64,000 bases of DNA, from contig DAOSVM010000003.1 in the NCBI GenBank assembly GCA_035379625.1, forward strand, positions 1 through 64,000, read 5' to 3'. Positions 53,032-62,490 of the stretch are shown in pieces (the first letter of the stretch is position 1; the number at the start of each line of letters is the position of its first letter). The notes under the pieces are model-generated. The model was not told the origin of the DNA and searched no databases. It saw nothing but the letters and a program-made list of their open reading frames with translations. The DNA is from DAOSCP01 sp035379625 (GTDB lineage Bacteria; Bacteroidota; Ignavibacteria; Ignavibacteriales; DAOSCP01). Both the position numbers and the translations under genes were made by a program.

Positions 53032-54096
53032 TTAATTTTTTTCTTCAGTGGCTTTTACTTTAGTACCATCGGTTACATTTAATTTACCTTTTATTACAAC
53101 TTTATCTCCCATATTTAGCCCACTGATAACCTCAACAAATTTTCCCAAATCTTGCCCAACCTTTATATTTTTTAATCTAACATAATCACCATCTACAATA
53201 TATACATAAGGATTTTTTACACTTCCCAAAATTGCATCTCTTGGTATAACCAATATATTACTTTTTGCACTAAAATCAAAATTTAAAGTAAATAGCATCC
53301 CAGCCTTAAATCTGTTACTGCTGTTGGAAATAATTAACTCAACAGGAAATGTGTGTGCTTCATCCCCTTTCGGTGCAATATATCTTATTGTACCATAGAA
53401 TTTCTCATTAGGATAAACATCTGTTGTTAACTCAATTTTTTGTCCTACTTTTAACTTAAAAACATCATTTTCTGATACATTAACCCTTACTCTCAAATTA
53501 GAAACATCTGTTAAAGTAGCAACTACATTCCCTACATTTAAAAATGATCCTAAATCAACAAATTTACTTGTTATATAACCAGAAAATGGAGCTATAATTT
53601 TTGTATCGTTATATTGTTTTTTTGTTGAAATATATTGATTTTTTGCATTTTCATAATTTAATCTTGCAACTTCATATTGAGTTTCTGAAATACTTTTACT
53701 CTTGTATAATTCTTCGTTCCTTTTCAAATCTTTTTCAGCTTTTTCATATAAAAATTTTGCATTTTCAAAAGCTGCTTTTTTTATTTCATCATCTACTTCC
53801 AATAATACACCTCCAGCCTTAACATATGTACCTTCTTGAAAATTTATTTTTTTTACCTTTCCAGAAATTTCAGATGCAATATTTACCTCTTTATCAGCAT
53901 AAGCTGTAGCGACCAATTTAATATTCTCGCTTACATTTCCTGTGCTTACAAATGTATAAGAAACTGGAACATAACTTAACATTGTTAGTTTGCTTGCTTT
54001 CTGGTTTATAATTCGTTTGTTGTTAATTAGTATTAAGAGTATAACAGCAAAAACTACTATACCAACAATTATTAATTTTCTTTTTGTTGTATTCAT
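53032..54096 (-). CDS. RND efflux periplasmic adaptor (membrane fusion protein)
   Basis: A 354-residue adaptor with an N-terminal membrane anchor (IIVGIVVFAVILLILI) and no lipobox. Lipoyl half-motifs (KKINFQEGTYVKAGGVLLEVDD and TKIIAPFSGYITSKFVDLGSF, listed only as landmarks) flank a coiled-coil hairpin (~95-150); beta-barrel and membrane-proximal domains follow. Bridges the RND pump and outer membrane channel. 12 bp after the channel gene. Confidence 0.9.
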   Translation of the reverse strand: MNTTKRKLIIVGIVVFAVILLILINNKRIINQKASKLTMLSYVPVSYTFVSTGNVSENIKLVATAYADKEVNIASEISGKVKKINFQEGTYVKAGGVLLEVDDEIKKAAFENAKFLYEKAEKDLKRNEELYKSKSISETQYEVARLNYENAKNQYISTKKQYNDTKIIAPFSGYITSKFVDLGSFLNVGNVVATLTDVSNLRVRVNVSENDVFKLKVGQKIELTTDVYPNEKFYGTIRYIAPKGDEAHTFPVELIISNSSNRFKAGMLFTLNFDFSAKSNILVIPRDAILGSVKNPYVYIVDGDYVRLKNIKVGQDLGKFVEVISGLNMGDKVVIKGKLNVTDGTKVKATEEKN

Positions 54097-54108
54097 TATA
54101 ACACCTTC

Positions 54109-55416
54109 TTATTTGCTAATTGATTTTAAATATTTTGCTTTTGCTATTTCATAATCAACAATAGATAATGTATAATTTATATTAGCTTGTAATACTGTTG
54201 TTTCTGCGTCTATCAACTCTGAGTTATTAACCAGCCCATTCTTATATTTTTCTTTCGTTATTTTATAATTAAGTTCAGCTTGTTCCAAAGTTTCTGAGCT
54301 AATATTTATTTTTTCAAACATTTTCTCTAGGTTTAAATAATTTTGAGTTACTTCTAAATTTATCTGGTCTTTCAAAATTTCATAACTCTGTTTAATTTGT
54401 TCAAGTTGAAATTCTGCTTGTTCTGTTTGGTATTTCGGCAGCATCCAATTCCACAAATCGAAGGATAATGTTATTCCTAAATCCCAACTACTTTTGAATT
54501 CCTTTTTTTGTGGTATATATCTTTGATTTGGATTTGAATAAATAAAATCAGCAAAGAAAAATATCTGCGGATACCAACCCGCTTTGGATAGAGTAATAGC
54601 AGAATTTGCTGCTTTTATTCTCATTTCAGTGGAAAGTAATTCTTCCCTATTCATTAAAGCATTGCTAATTCCATCATCAAGCTTAGAAGTATGCTTTTCT
54701 AAAAATTCTGGTTTATCTTTTAAAGTAATTTTAGTATTAAGTGGCAAACCAATCAAACTGTTTAAAAACAATAATGCTGTTTGTATACCATTTTCTGCAT
54801 CAATCATAAGTAATTTTGTATTTGAAAGCTGAACTTTAACTTTCATAACATCATTATCTGTAGCCAATCCATTTTTATAAAAATTTTCCACATCATTTAA
54901 ATGAGCTTCTACCATAGTAATATTTTGTTGAATATTTTCTTTTAATTTTAATGCTCTATAATAATTCCAATACGCTGTTCTAATATTCAAAATTAATTCT
55001 TTCTCATCCTTTTTAAATTCCAATATAGAAGCATTTTTATTGTATTCAGCAATTTCCGTTGCTGATGATAACCTAAAACCAGTAAATATTGGCTGGTTAA
55101 GTGTAATTTTAGTTGAATAATTATCCAAAATAGGGCTAAATGCTTTTGCGATACTCGAAGCTGCAGGTCCAAAATTTGGCGCCCCAACATCACTTAAACG
55201 AGTATAACCAGCAGTAAATTTCAAAGTCGGATATTCTGCTACTTCTGTTTCTTTATATTTAGCCTCTACAGATTTAACTTTGTAATCACTAATTTTTAAA
55301 CTTTTACTATTCTCAAGACCTATTTTTATACATTCTTCAAGGCTTAAACTTTTGACTTCTTGAGAATAAATATTATTACTTAATAAGATTAGTATCCCAA
55401 TTATAATTTTTTTCAT
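54109..55416 (-). CDS. TolC-family outer membrane efflux protein
   Basis: A 435-residue outer membrane factor: signal peptide (~1-18, IILGILILLSNNIYS-type), two homologous halves of long coiled-coil helices with the SLEECIKIGLENS start, NLRTAYWNYYRALKLKE-like helix and LIDAETTVLQANINY near the C-terminus. Forms the exit duct for the RND pump. Start overlaps the marR stop by 4 bp. Confidence 0.9.
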   Translation of the reverse strand: MKKIIIGILILLSNNIYSQEVKSLSLEECIKIGLENSKSLKISDYKVKSVEAKYKETEVAEYPTLKFTAGYTRLSDVGAPNFGPAASSIAKAFSPILDNYSTKITLNQPIFTGFRLSSATEIAEYNKNASILEFKKDEKELILNIRTAYWNYYRALKLKENIQQNITMVEAHLNDVENFYKNGLATDNDVMKVKVQLSNTKLLMIDAENGIQTALLFLNSLIGLPLNTKITLKDKPEFLEKHTSKLDDGISNALMNREELLSTEMRIKAANSAITLSKAGWYPQIFFFADFIYSNPNQRYIPQKKEFKSSWDLGITLSFDLWNWMLPKYQTEQAEFQLEQIKQSYEILKDQINLEVTQNYLNLEKMFEKINISSETLEQAELNYKITKEKYKNGLVNNSELIDAETTVLQANINYTLSIVDYEIAKAKYLKSISK

Positions 55417-55907
55417 ATTTCCACCAATATTTTTATTAATATATCAATCACTTTCGAAGTTATCTCTGAAATCACTTCATAAGCTTCAACAATTTTTTTC
55501 CTATCTTCTTTATCTAATAACTCCAAATAATAACAGTGTTTCTGAATAAATTCCTTTTTCTTTTTTTCTAAAATTTCAATTCCATCATTTGTTATACGTA
55601 CAATTGTTTTTCGCCTATCATATTGATCAATAATTAAATCAATATAACCAGACTTTAACAATTTAGATAAGTGCTGAGAAACTGTGCTTTGTGCTAGTTT
55701 TAATATATTTTTTAACTCATTAACTGTACATTCGCCAACATCTCTTACTACATTCAACAATTGATAATGCTGCATCGAAAGTTTATCATCGCTTTCGAAA
55801 TTAACATCACGATTAGCTAAAAAAATTGCCCTCATCATATTTGGGATACTTTCAACAATTTTCTCAGCAGCCTCTATGGTTTCTTGTTCAAAATTTATAT
55901 TTTTCAT
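55413..55907 (-). CDS. MarR-family regulator of the efflux operon
   Basis: A 164-residue winged-helix protein. Helix-turn-helix in ELKNILKLAQSTVSQHLSKLLKSG and wing DQYDRRKTIVRITNDG with the conserved DRR. First gene of the operon and overlapping the channel gene by 4 bp, so it most likely autoregulates and controls the pump. The upstream 60 bp (55920-55975) are AT-rich with two TACAATA direct repeats that could be an operator, but this is weak. Confidence 0.88.
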   Translation of the reverse strand: MKNINFEQETIEAAEKIVESIPNMMRAIFLANRDVNFESDDKLSMQHYQLLNVVRDVGECTVNELKNILKLAQSTVSQHLSKLLKSGYIDLIIDQYDRRKTIVRITNDGIEILEKKKKEFIQKHCYYLELLDKEDRKKIVEAYEVISEITSKVIDILIKILVEI

Positions 55908-55979
55908 CTTAGCTCCAAATTATTTTACATATATACAATATTATTTACAATAAATTATATTTATATACGATACCGGTTT

Positions 55980-56088
55980 GCGGCTTGCTGCTTTTTGTAT
56001 TAACTTCTATAACAGCAAAACTGCATTGTAATTTTAAGATATTTTTTAGAAATATCAAAATATTTTTTCAATAATTGCAGCAAGCCGC
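55980..56088. repeat. Long-looped GC stem adjoining element C
   Basis: GCGGCTTGCTGC at 55980-55991 and GCAGCAAGCCGC at 56077-56088 form a perfect 12-bp stem. The 85-base loop is AT-rich and contains its own small hairpin (GATATTT/AAATATC, 56039-56057). It lacks integron attC core sites. Confidence 0.65.
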
Positions 56089-56090
56089 TG

Positions 56091-56572
56091 TTAGCTTTTT
56101 GGTTTGGTGTTTTTATGTAGTTCATAAGGCTGACACCAAGACAGGGTTGGGCAAAAGAGGTGTTTTCTTTCAAGATATATGTCGTTTTTTGTTTGGAGAA
56201 AATTTGTTATGTACCGTCGGAAAGTTTGTAATCAGTCTCTGAATTTAATCTTTTACTGGGTTTTCGGGAGCATTGGTTTTGTCTGTCCGTCAAGTTTTGT
56301 AATGATTCTGGGGTTATTTCCCAACCGAGAAAATTTGTCATTTTTTTTGCCGAAGTGGCATTGACGTCAAATTGAATTGACGAGTACTTAACAATTTGTT
56401 CAACCTCAAAATTACAGAAAAATCGACAAGCCTTTTTCACTTCAAACTTCTCGGGCAAACTACCTTCCAACCGGATTTAATACAAATTTTTTCACCTTAT
56501 CGGACATGAACAAATTTTAGGAGTATGACTTTCCAAACAACAACTTCCCTAAAACACCAAACTTGAAGCTAA
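56091..56572. repeat. Element C bounded by inverted repeats
   Basis: Left end TTAGCTT-5 nt-TTTGGTGTTTT (56091-56113) and right end AAAACACCAAA-4 nt-AAGCTAA (56551-56572) are complementary over 18 positions. No transposase is encoded. It begins two bases after the GC stem and ends 16 bases from the stop codon of the orphan dCache gene. It could be a non-autonomous mobile element or structured RNA gene. Confidence 0.5.
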
Positions 56573-56588
56573 AAATATACAAAAAAAA

Positions 56589-57578
56589 TTATCGCTTGTC
56601 AAATTTTAAATTATAATATAAAAGAAAAATAAAATAACAAAGCAATACAATTATATTATAAATATTATTATAAATTATTTCATAGATTTGATAAGTCATA
56701 TCTTGTGGCATTGCAATACTTATGAACCAATATGTATTTTCTAATTTCACAGGTATATAATGGTATACAAATTCTTTAATTTTTGTAGGATTTTCAGAAA
56801 TATTTGTTGAAAATTCCCTGCCATTATTGATAAACAATTCATACTTTTTTAATGTCTTGTTTAACTCATACAAACTAACACCTATAAAATCTTTATTCGG
56901 ATAAGCTGCTATAATACCTTGTTGTGTTATTATAAAAGAATAAATATTACTTTTGTCGTCATGTATTTTATCAATCATATTTTGAAGATAATCAAGGCTT
57001 AAGTCAACACCTGCAACACCTAAAAATTCGTTATTTATAATAATCGGATAACAAAAACTTACAACTGTTATATCTTTTCCAGCTATTTTATATGTTATTG
57101 GTTTTGTTATAAAGGATTTTCTTGTATTTTTGGGAATATTATAATAGTCACCTCTTTCATCTTTCCTATCAAAATCTACACATGGTTCAAAATAATATTC
57201 ATTTTTACCTCTATTCCAATAAGGGATAAATCTTCCGGTGTTATCATGCCCTAATTGATTAATGAATAATTTATCTTTATTATCAAATTTATTTGGTTCC
57301 CATACTGTCCAAATGCCAAATAACTCTGGCCCATTTATCAATATTTCTTTCATTATTACAGTTACAAATTCTCTGTTTGTTTTATTCTGTTCTTTCATAA
57401 TTTTTAATATATTTTGAAACCGTTTGGCAGTATTCTCTGCTTTTATAAAATTAAAAGAAATATCATAACCAATTTTATAATAATTAGTTATATTATTTTG
57501 TTCTATACGAATTACGTACAAATTACCAAAGACAATCAACAAAAAAAATATTAATGATATGACTAAATAATTTTTCAT
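56589..57578 (-). CDS. Orphan dCache sensor domain protein, possibly truncated
   Basis: A 329-residue membrane protein: TM1 (~4-22), a periplasmic double-Cache domain (~30-295) and TM2 (~300-322), then only a short basic tail (YNLKFDKR). The Cache region shows ELFGIWTVWEPNKFD, an RGDYYNIPKNTRKSFITKP segment, VVSFCYPIIINNEFLGVAGVDLSLDYLQ and SFIITQQGIIAAYPN, as in methyl-accepting chemotaxis and kinase receptors. No HAMP, methyl-accepting, kinase or GGDEF output follows. The stop is 16 bp from the end of element C, so loss of the output domain by insertion or deletion is plausible. Confidence 0.78.
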   Translation of the reverse strand: MKNYLVISLIFFLLIVFGNLYVIRIEQNNITNYYKIGYDISFNFIKAENTAKRFQNILKIMKEQNKTNREFVTVIMKEILINGPELFGIWTVWEPNKFDNKDKLFINQLGHDNTGRFIPYWNRGKNEYYFEPCVDFDRKDERGDYYNIPKNTRKSFITKPITYKIAGKDITVVSFCYPIIINNEFLGVAGVDLSLDYLQNMIDKIHDDKSNIYSFIITQQGIIAAYPNKDFIGVSLYELNKTLKKYELFINNGREFSTNISENPTKIKEFVYHYIPVKLENTYWFISIAMPQDMTYQIYEIIYNNIYNIIVLLCYFIFLLYYNLKFDKR

Positions 57579-57652
57579 TATTATGTTCTTACGATTAACT
57601 TGAACTTTTTACCTTATAAGCTATGTTATTTTTTATAAAAAAACAACTAAAA

Positions 57653-59668
57653 ATGAATAAACTTTTTAACTCCTCTTCTAAATATTTAAGATCTCATGCA
57701 AATGATTTAGTTAATTGGCACCTTTGGAATAAAACAACCTTAGAACTAGCAAAAATTCAAGACAAACCTATTTTCCTTAGTATTGGTTATAATGCATGTC
57801 ACTGGTGTCACGTAATGCAACAAGAAGCTTTCAATAACCCTGAAATTGCAAATTTCCTTAATAACTTCTTTATCTCTATCAAAGTAGATAAAGAACAACG
57901 TCCTGATATTGACCATGTCTATATGGAATATGTTGTAAGTACAACTGGTTCTGGTGGTTGGCCATTGAATGTTTTTTTGACTCCTAATTTAATACCTTTT
58001 TATGGCGGTACATATTTCCCTGCTACCAATAAATTTGGAAGAATTTCATTCCTTGAATTGTTAAATAAAATTTATAATGCTTATCTACTCCATCGTAATG
58101 AAATTGAAGAAAAAAACAATATATTTTTTCAAATTACAACTGTAGAAAATAAATCAATTGGCCAAAATTTCGATGAATTTGATTTTGACTATGCTAACTA
58201 TTTAATACTTCAAAATAGTGATAAAATTGATGGTGGCATAGGTAATAATATTAAATTTCCTCATTACCCATTATTACAATATTTATTCAAATACTATTAT
58301 TTTACAAAAAACGAAAACATCAAAGATTTTTTAATTGTTACTTTAAATTCCATGATACAAGGAGGTTTTTACGATCTGATTGATGGTGGTTTTCATAGAT
58401 ATTCTACAAATAAAGATTGGTCTATTCCGCATTTCGAAAAAATGCTATATGACAATACAGAAATGATTAATCTTTATACTAATGCATTTAAAATTTTCGG
58501 CATACAAGATTATAAAGAAGTTGCTATCGATACAGCTAATTTTATATTAACTCAATTAAAATCGTCTAAAACACTTTTCTATACTTCAATTGATGCTGAT
58601 TACAACCACATCGAAGGCGATTATTATATTTTTTCGGAAAAAGATTTTCAAAATGCACTAGCACCTAGACTATTACAACATTTTGAAGAATTTTTTAATT
58701 TAATTGAATTCGAAAATAGATTTATCATCACAAAATCACTTTACTTCCCCAATAAAACTAATCCACGTTATCAAATAGCTAAAGAAATTATAATTAGTTT
58801 GAAAAAATATAGAGAAAAATTCAAAAACAAACATATAATAGACGATAAAATTATTGCAAGCAATAACTTAAATTTAGCAAATGCTTTATTAAATCTTTAT
58901 AAAATAACACAAGATAAAAATTATTATAATTTATCGCATCAAATATTAAATACAATTTTGCGTAAAGGATTTGATAATGAGATTCTTTTACACCAAATAA
59001 ATCATAAGTCTATCGATAAAATCTATGCATTTTTAGATGATTATAACGCACTAGTTTCACTTTTAATTTCTTTTTACGAATTAACAGCAAATATAAATTA
59101 TCTATTAAAGGCTAAATATTTTATGGATTTTGTAATAAAAAATTATTTTGATAATAAAAATTTCATTCTACATTATACCAATAAATTTTTTAATGATTTA
59201 CCTATAAATCCTGAAATTTATCAGGATACTCCTATCAAATCACCTGTTAGCCATTTTCTTGAAAATATTTACTATCTTTCTATTGCTTTTGAAAATCAAG
59301 ATTACGAAAATATTTTTAACACTCTCATAAAGAATAACTTTAGTACTTACAAGATGTACCCTATTCATTACGCTGGAATGCTCGATATAGCTTTTACCTC
59401 ATTAAAACATAAAAATGAAATAGTAATTTCTTTCCCAAAAGAAGTTGACATAAATTTGTTATTGAAATTTCATAAAAAATTTTTACCACAAGCTATAATT
59501 TTCCCTTGCAAATCGAACGAACAAATAGAAATACCAATACTATCCGATAAACTATCAATACAAAATAAAATTACTTATTATTATTGCGAAAATTTTTCTT
59601 GCCAAGCCCCTTTATTTGATGAGAATCAAATTTTCGATTTATTAGGATATTATAATTTGGCACATTAA
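57653..59668 (+). CDS. Thioredoxin-domain protein of the YyaL/SSP411 (DUF255) family
   Basis: A 671-residue protein: N-terminal thioredoxin-like domain (~1-165) with the signature NACHWCHVMQQEAFNN and VDKEQRPDIDHVYMEY, GSGGWPLNVFLTPNL, followed by a six-hairpin (glycosidase-like) domain (DGGFHRYSTNKDWSIPHFEKMLYDN is the family landmark, here given only in part: WSIPHFEKMLYDN). The C-terminal CENFSCQAPLFDE is typical. Function of the family is unresolved (putative cellobiose epimerase or redox role). Start ATG 57653 is chosen over an upstream start at 57623 because it matches the family N-terminus. Confidence 0.88.
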   Translation: MNKLFNSSSKYLRSHANDLVNWHLWNKTTLELAKIQDKPIFLSIGYNACHWCHVMQQEAFNNPEIANFLNNFFISIKVDKEQRPDIDHVYMEYVVSTTGSGGWPLNVFLTPNLIPFYGGTYFPATNKFGRISFLELLNKIYNAYLLHRNEIEEKNNIFFQITTVENKSIGQNFDEFDFDYANYLILQNSDKIDGGIGNNIKFPHYPLLQYLFKYYYFTKNENIKDFLIVTLNSMIQGGFYDLIDGGFHRYSTNKDWSIPHFEKMLYDNTEMINLYTNAFKIFGIQDYKEVAIDTANFILTQLKSSKTLFYTSIDADYNHIEGDYYIFSEKDFQNALAPRLLQHFEEFFNLIEFENRFIITKSLYFPNKTNPRYQIAKEIIISLKKYREKFKNKHIIDDKIIASNNLNLANALLNLYKITQDKNYYNLSHQILNTILRKGFDNEILLHQINHKSIDKIYAFLDDYNALVSLLISFYELTANINYLLKAKYFMDFVIKNYFDNKNFILHYTNKFFNDLPINPEIYQDTPIKSPVSHFLENIYYLSIAFENQDYENIFNTLIKNNFSTYKMYPIHYAGMLDIAFTSLKHKNEIVISFPKEVDINLLLKFHKKFLPQAIIFPCKSNEQIEIPILSDKLSIQNKITYYYCENFSCQAPLFDENQIFDLLGYYNLAH

Positions 59669-59675
59669 TTGATTA
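59656..59675 (+). promoter_or_regulatory. Sigma-54-like motif before the 59709 gene
   Basis: TTTGGCACATTAATTGATTA overlaps the last codons and stop of the preceding gene and ends 33 bases before ATG 59709. It matches the rmlA upstream motif at 19 of 20 positions. Confidence 0.4.
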
Positions 59676-59708
59676 TTCATAAATATAATATAATTTATAA
59701 TACTTATT

Positions 59709-60323
59709 ATGAAATCAGCTCTTTTTTACTTAAATCTTTTTGCAATTTTTTTTATCGTTCAATTATCTAATTTTGTTACAAAATTAAATGAGCAAACTGG
59801 TGATATTAATTTTTCTATTTTTTTCGCATTAGCGGTTACTAATTTTCTTTTAGGATTTATATTATCACCACAATCTAACCTCGAAAAAACCATTAAATTT
59901 CTTACTATCTTATTATTTTCTTCAGTACTAATTACAATCCCCGTAGGTTACAATTACATCATTTTTGTCCCACAACGAGAAATTAAGATTTATCTTACAA
60001 TTAATATGGTCTTTAAAAATATATTATTATTTGCTTTTGCATACTCAGGTTTGATTATAACAGAATTAAAAAAATTAAAACTAAAAAATTACGAATTAAC
60101 AAATGAACTTGATAAAATAAATTCCGAAACTATGCAAAATATTAAAAAAGCGGAACTACATCTTTATGAAGCTAAATTACAAGCTAATGAAATGTTAGAA
60201 AATGCAAAGTTGGAATTAAACAATCTTAAAAATGGGAAAAAACATATAGAAAATGAAATAAAAGAATTTATAAAAACACAATGGGAAATTATTAAAAATT
60301 TCGAAAAGAGTAATTCAAAATGA
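59709..60323 (+). CDS. Hypothetical membrane protein with C-terminal coiled coil
   Basis: A 204-residue protein with four hydrophobic segments (~5-22, ~38-55, ~63-82, ~98-120) and a strongly charged coiled-coil tail (~122-200, e.g. LTNELDKINSETMQNIKKAE and NAKLELNNLKNGKKHIENE). No family is recognised. Its stop overlaps the protease start (ATGA, 60320-60323), so the two are translationally coupled; a partner or substrate-presenting role for the protease is possible. Confidence 0.65.
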   Translation: MKSALFYLNLFAIFFIVQLSNFVTKLNEQTGDINFSIFFALAVTNFLLGFILSPQSNLEKTIKFLTILLFSSVLITIPVGYNYIIFVPQREIKIYLTINMVFKNILLFAFAYSGLIITELKKLKLKNYELTNELDKINSETMQNIKKAELHLYEAKLQANEMLENAKLELNNLKNGKKHIENEIKEFIKTQWEIIKNFEKSNSK

Positions 60324-61393
60324 ATAAATTTTTATTTTATATTTTACTAACTTTTCAAATCTTTGCTTTCAATTTTTCCTCACGAAAAACAGAAATTACA
60401 GAAGTTGTTAAAAAAGTTAGCCCTGCTGTTGTAGGCATAACAGTATATCAAACACAAAAATATGTGGACCCTTTTTTCAGTTTTTGGGATGATGACCCTT
60501 TTTTTAAACAATTTTTCGGCGATAGAAGTTATACTCGTGAAATACAAAGTCTTGGCAGTGGTTTTATAATTAGTGAAGATGGCTATATTGTTACTAATGA
60601 TCACGTAGCAGGAAATGGCAATAAAATAATTGTAACTTTAACCAATGGAGAATCTTATAATGCAAAAATTATAGGTACCGATTATACATCCGATATTTGT
60701 TTACTCAAAATTGATGTTGATTATAAATTACCTTTTATTTCTTTAGGTGATTCTAAAGATATTATTATTGGTGAATGGGTTGTTGCTTTAGGAAATCCAT
60801 TTGGACTTTTCAACATTAATGACCAACCAACTGTTTCGGTTGGTGTTGTTAGTGCAAAAAATTTGGTTTTAGATCCTTCACAACAAAGATATTATACTGG
60901 AATGATTCAAACTGATGCAGCAATAAATGGTGGAAATAGTGGCGGACCTTTAGTAAATATTAATGGTGAAGTAATTGGAATTAATACAATAATTTATTCC
61001 GCCGGAAGTGGCGGGAATATCGGAATTGGATTTGCTGTTCCAATAAATAAAGTAAAAAAATACATAGAAAAATTTAAAAAAGGTGAAAAAATTAATCGTA
61101 ATTTTTGGACCGGCTTATCGGTTCAAAATTTAAACGATAATATAATTCAAACATTAAAATTAAAATCACGAAAAGGCGTTATTGTTGATGAAGTAGCTAA
61201 TAATTCACCCGCTTATTATGCTGGTATCAACATTGGTGATATAATTACACAAGTTAATGATTATAAAATTTCTAACACTAACCAATTAGTTAGCGTTTTT
61301 TATGAATTTGAAGTTAATGATGTTGTAAATGTTCGTCTAATCAGAAACAATGAGACAATTGAAACTAAAATGAAATTATTAAAAAAAGATTAA
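60320..61393 (+). CDS. HtrA/DegQ-type serine protease
   Basis: Periplasmic trypsin-like protease of 357 residues: signal peptide (~1-20), protease domain with His in IVTNDHVAGNG, Asp in YTSDICLLKID and Ser in NGGNSGGPLVNI, and a single PDZ domain (~265-355, GLSVQNLNDN, SPAYYAGINIGDIITQVND). The insert between the signal and the catalytic domain (DPFFSFWDDDPFFKQFFGD) is usual for HtrA. One PDZ makes it DegS/HhoA-like in length. Functions in protein quality control. Overlaps the convergent kinase gene by 4 bp. Confidence 0.92.
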   Translation: MNKFLFYILLTFQIFAFNFSSRKTEITEVVKKVSPAVVGITVYQTQKYVDPFFSFWDDDPFFKQFFGDRSYTREIQSLGSGFIISEDGYIVTNDHVAGNGNKIIVTLTNGESYNAKIIGTDYTSDICLLKIDVDYKLPFISLGDSKDIIIGEWVVALGNPFGLFNINDQPTVSVGVVSAKNLVLDPSQQRYYTGMIQTDAAINGGNSGGPLVNINGEVIGINTIIYSAGSGGNIGIGFAVPINKVKKYIEKFKKGEKINRNFWTGLSVQNLNDNIIQTLKLKSRKGVIVDEVANNSPAYYAGINIGDIITQVNDYKISNTNQLVSVFYEFEVNDVVNVRLIRNNETIETKMKLLKKD

Positions 61394-62490
61394 ACAATTT
61401 CTTTTGGAAAGAATAAACTAACTTTAGTACCAACCCCTTCCTTGCTTATTAAAATAATTCTACCTTTTAACATTTCAACTAATTCTTTAACTATTATTAA
61501 CCCAAAACCAGTACCCTTTTCTCCCTTTGTCCCTCTTGTAGTTTTAATAATGGATGGATCAAATAAATGCTTTTGCTGTTCTTCTGATATTCCAATTCCC
61601 CTATCCTGGATTACAATTTCTATTTCATCTTTCATATTAAACAGAGAAATATAAATATTAGAGTGTGGTAATGAAAATTTTATAGCATTATTCAGTAAAT
61701 TAACCAAAATTGTTGTTAAGATAGTCTCGTCAGTTTTAATTTGAGCCTTCGAAATTGATGAAAATAAAATATTTATATTTTTTTCATCAGCGTGTTTAGA
61801 ATTTATATCGATAACATTATTTATTAGATCAAAAACTTCAATTTTTTCAAAAGTCGCAGACATATTTTTATTTGAAGCTTTAACCCAATTAAGCAAATTA
61901 TTTACATAGTATATAAAAGAATTTGCAACTTGTGAAAGTAAAGTTATTTTTTTAATTGAAATTTCACTACAATTTTCTTTCACATCATCAATTAGTTCAT
62001 CATCTAAAAGCAAAAATGAATTTAAATGGTTTTTTATATCGTGGCTTATAATTGATATTAATCTATTTTTTAACTGAATTTCATGTTTCAATTCTTGAAT
62101 TTTTTCTAATGATAGGATTTTATCTAACACATATGCATCATGTAAATCTTTATATTTGTTTGTAATTGTATCCGTTATTTTTATAAAATTTAATAAGAAT
62201 AAACTTTTATCCACAATATACCTACTAAATATTAGAACATTTTTCCCACTACGGCTTGTAAAATAGTTTGAGTCGTACATATCACCATTTTTAATATTCT
62301 CAAGCCATGTTTTAAATAGCTCAGGATTTTTGATGTAATCTAGTACATTTTCTTGACGTATTTTTTCTAAATAAATATCATTCGCTTTAACTACCCTAAA
62401 GTCTGAGTTACATAAACAGCTTGGGAAAGATAGTTCATTTAAACTAATTAAATTTTCAATATTTGCTAAATTTTCAAAACTCATTCTCAT
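61390..62490 (-). CDS. Cytosolic histidine kinase (PAS-like, HisKA, HATPase)
   Basis: A 366-residue kinase without membrane segments. A degenerate PAS-like N-terminal domain (~20-115, PSCLCNSDFRVVKAND) precedes HisKA with His in ISIISHDIKNHLNSF (~153) and an intact HATPase: LVNLLNNAIKFSLPHSNI, DRGIGISEEQQKHLF and GEKGTGFGLIIVKELV. No response regulator is adjacent, so it is an orphan kinase. Convergent 4-bp overlap with the HtrA gene. Confidence 0.88.
   Translation of the reverse strand: MRMSFENLANIENLISLNELSFPSCLCNSDFRVVKANDIYLEKIRQENVLDYIKNPELFKTWLENIKNGDMYDSNYFTSRSGKNVLIFSRYIVDKSLFLLNFIKITDTITNKYKDLHDAYVLDKILSLEKIQELKHEIQLKNRLISIISHDIKNHLNSFLLLDDELIDDVKENCSEISIKKITLLSQVANSFIYYVNNLLNWVKASNKNMSATFEKIEVFDLINNVIDINSKHADEKNINILFSSISKAQIKTDETILTTILVNLLNNAIKFSLPHSNIYISLFNMKDEIEIVIQDRGIGISEEQQKHLFDPSIIKTTRGTKGEKGTGFGLIIVKELVEMLKGRIILISKEGVGTKVSLFFPKEIV

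Larger units (their letters stand above)
55908..56588. other. Non-coding region with palindromic element C
   Basis: Holds the marR promoter region, a 12-bp stem with an 85-base loop (55980-56088) and a 482-bp inverted-repeat-bounded element (56091-56572). GC content of the element is visibly higher than the flanks. Two short frames (61 codons plus strand at 56179, 87 codons minus strand at 56207-56470) match nothing I recognise. Confidence 0.6.

Noticed and set aside
55980..56100. Integron attC site
   Set aside because: The long-looped GC stem is suggestive, but the GTTRRRY and RYYYAAC core sites are not present at the stem base and no integrase is in the window.
56207..56470. 87-codon minus-strand frame (and 61-codon plus-strand frame at 56179) in element C
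   Set aside because: No recognisable domain, no clear ribosome site and the two frames overlap on opposite strands; kept only as part of the non-coding element.
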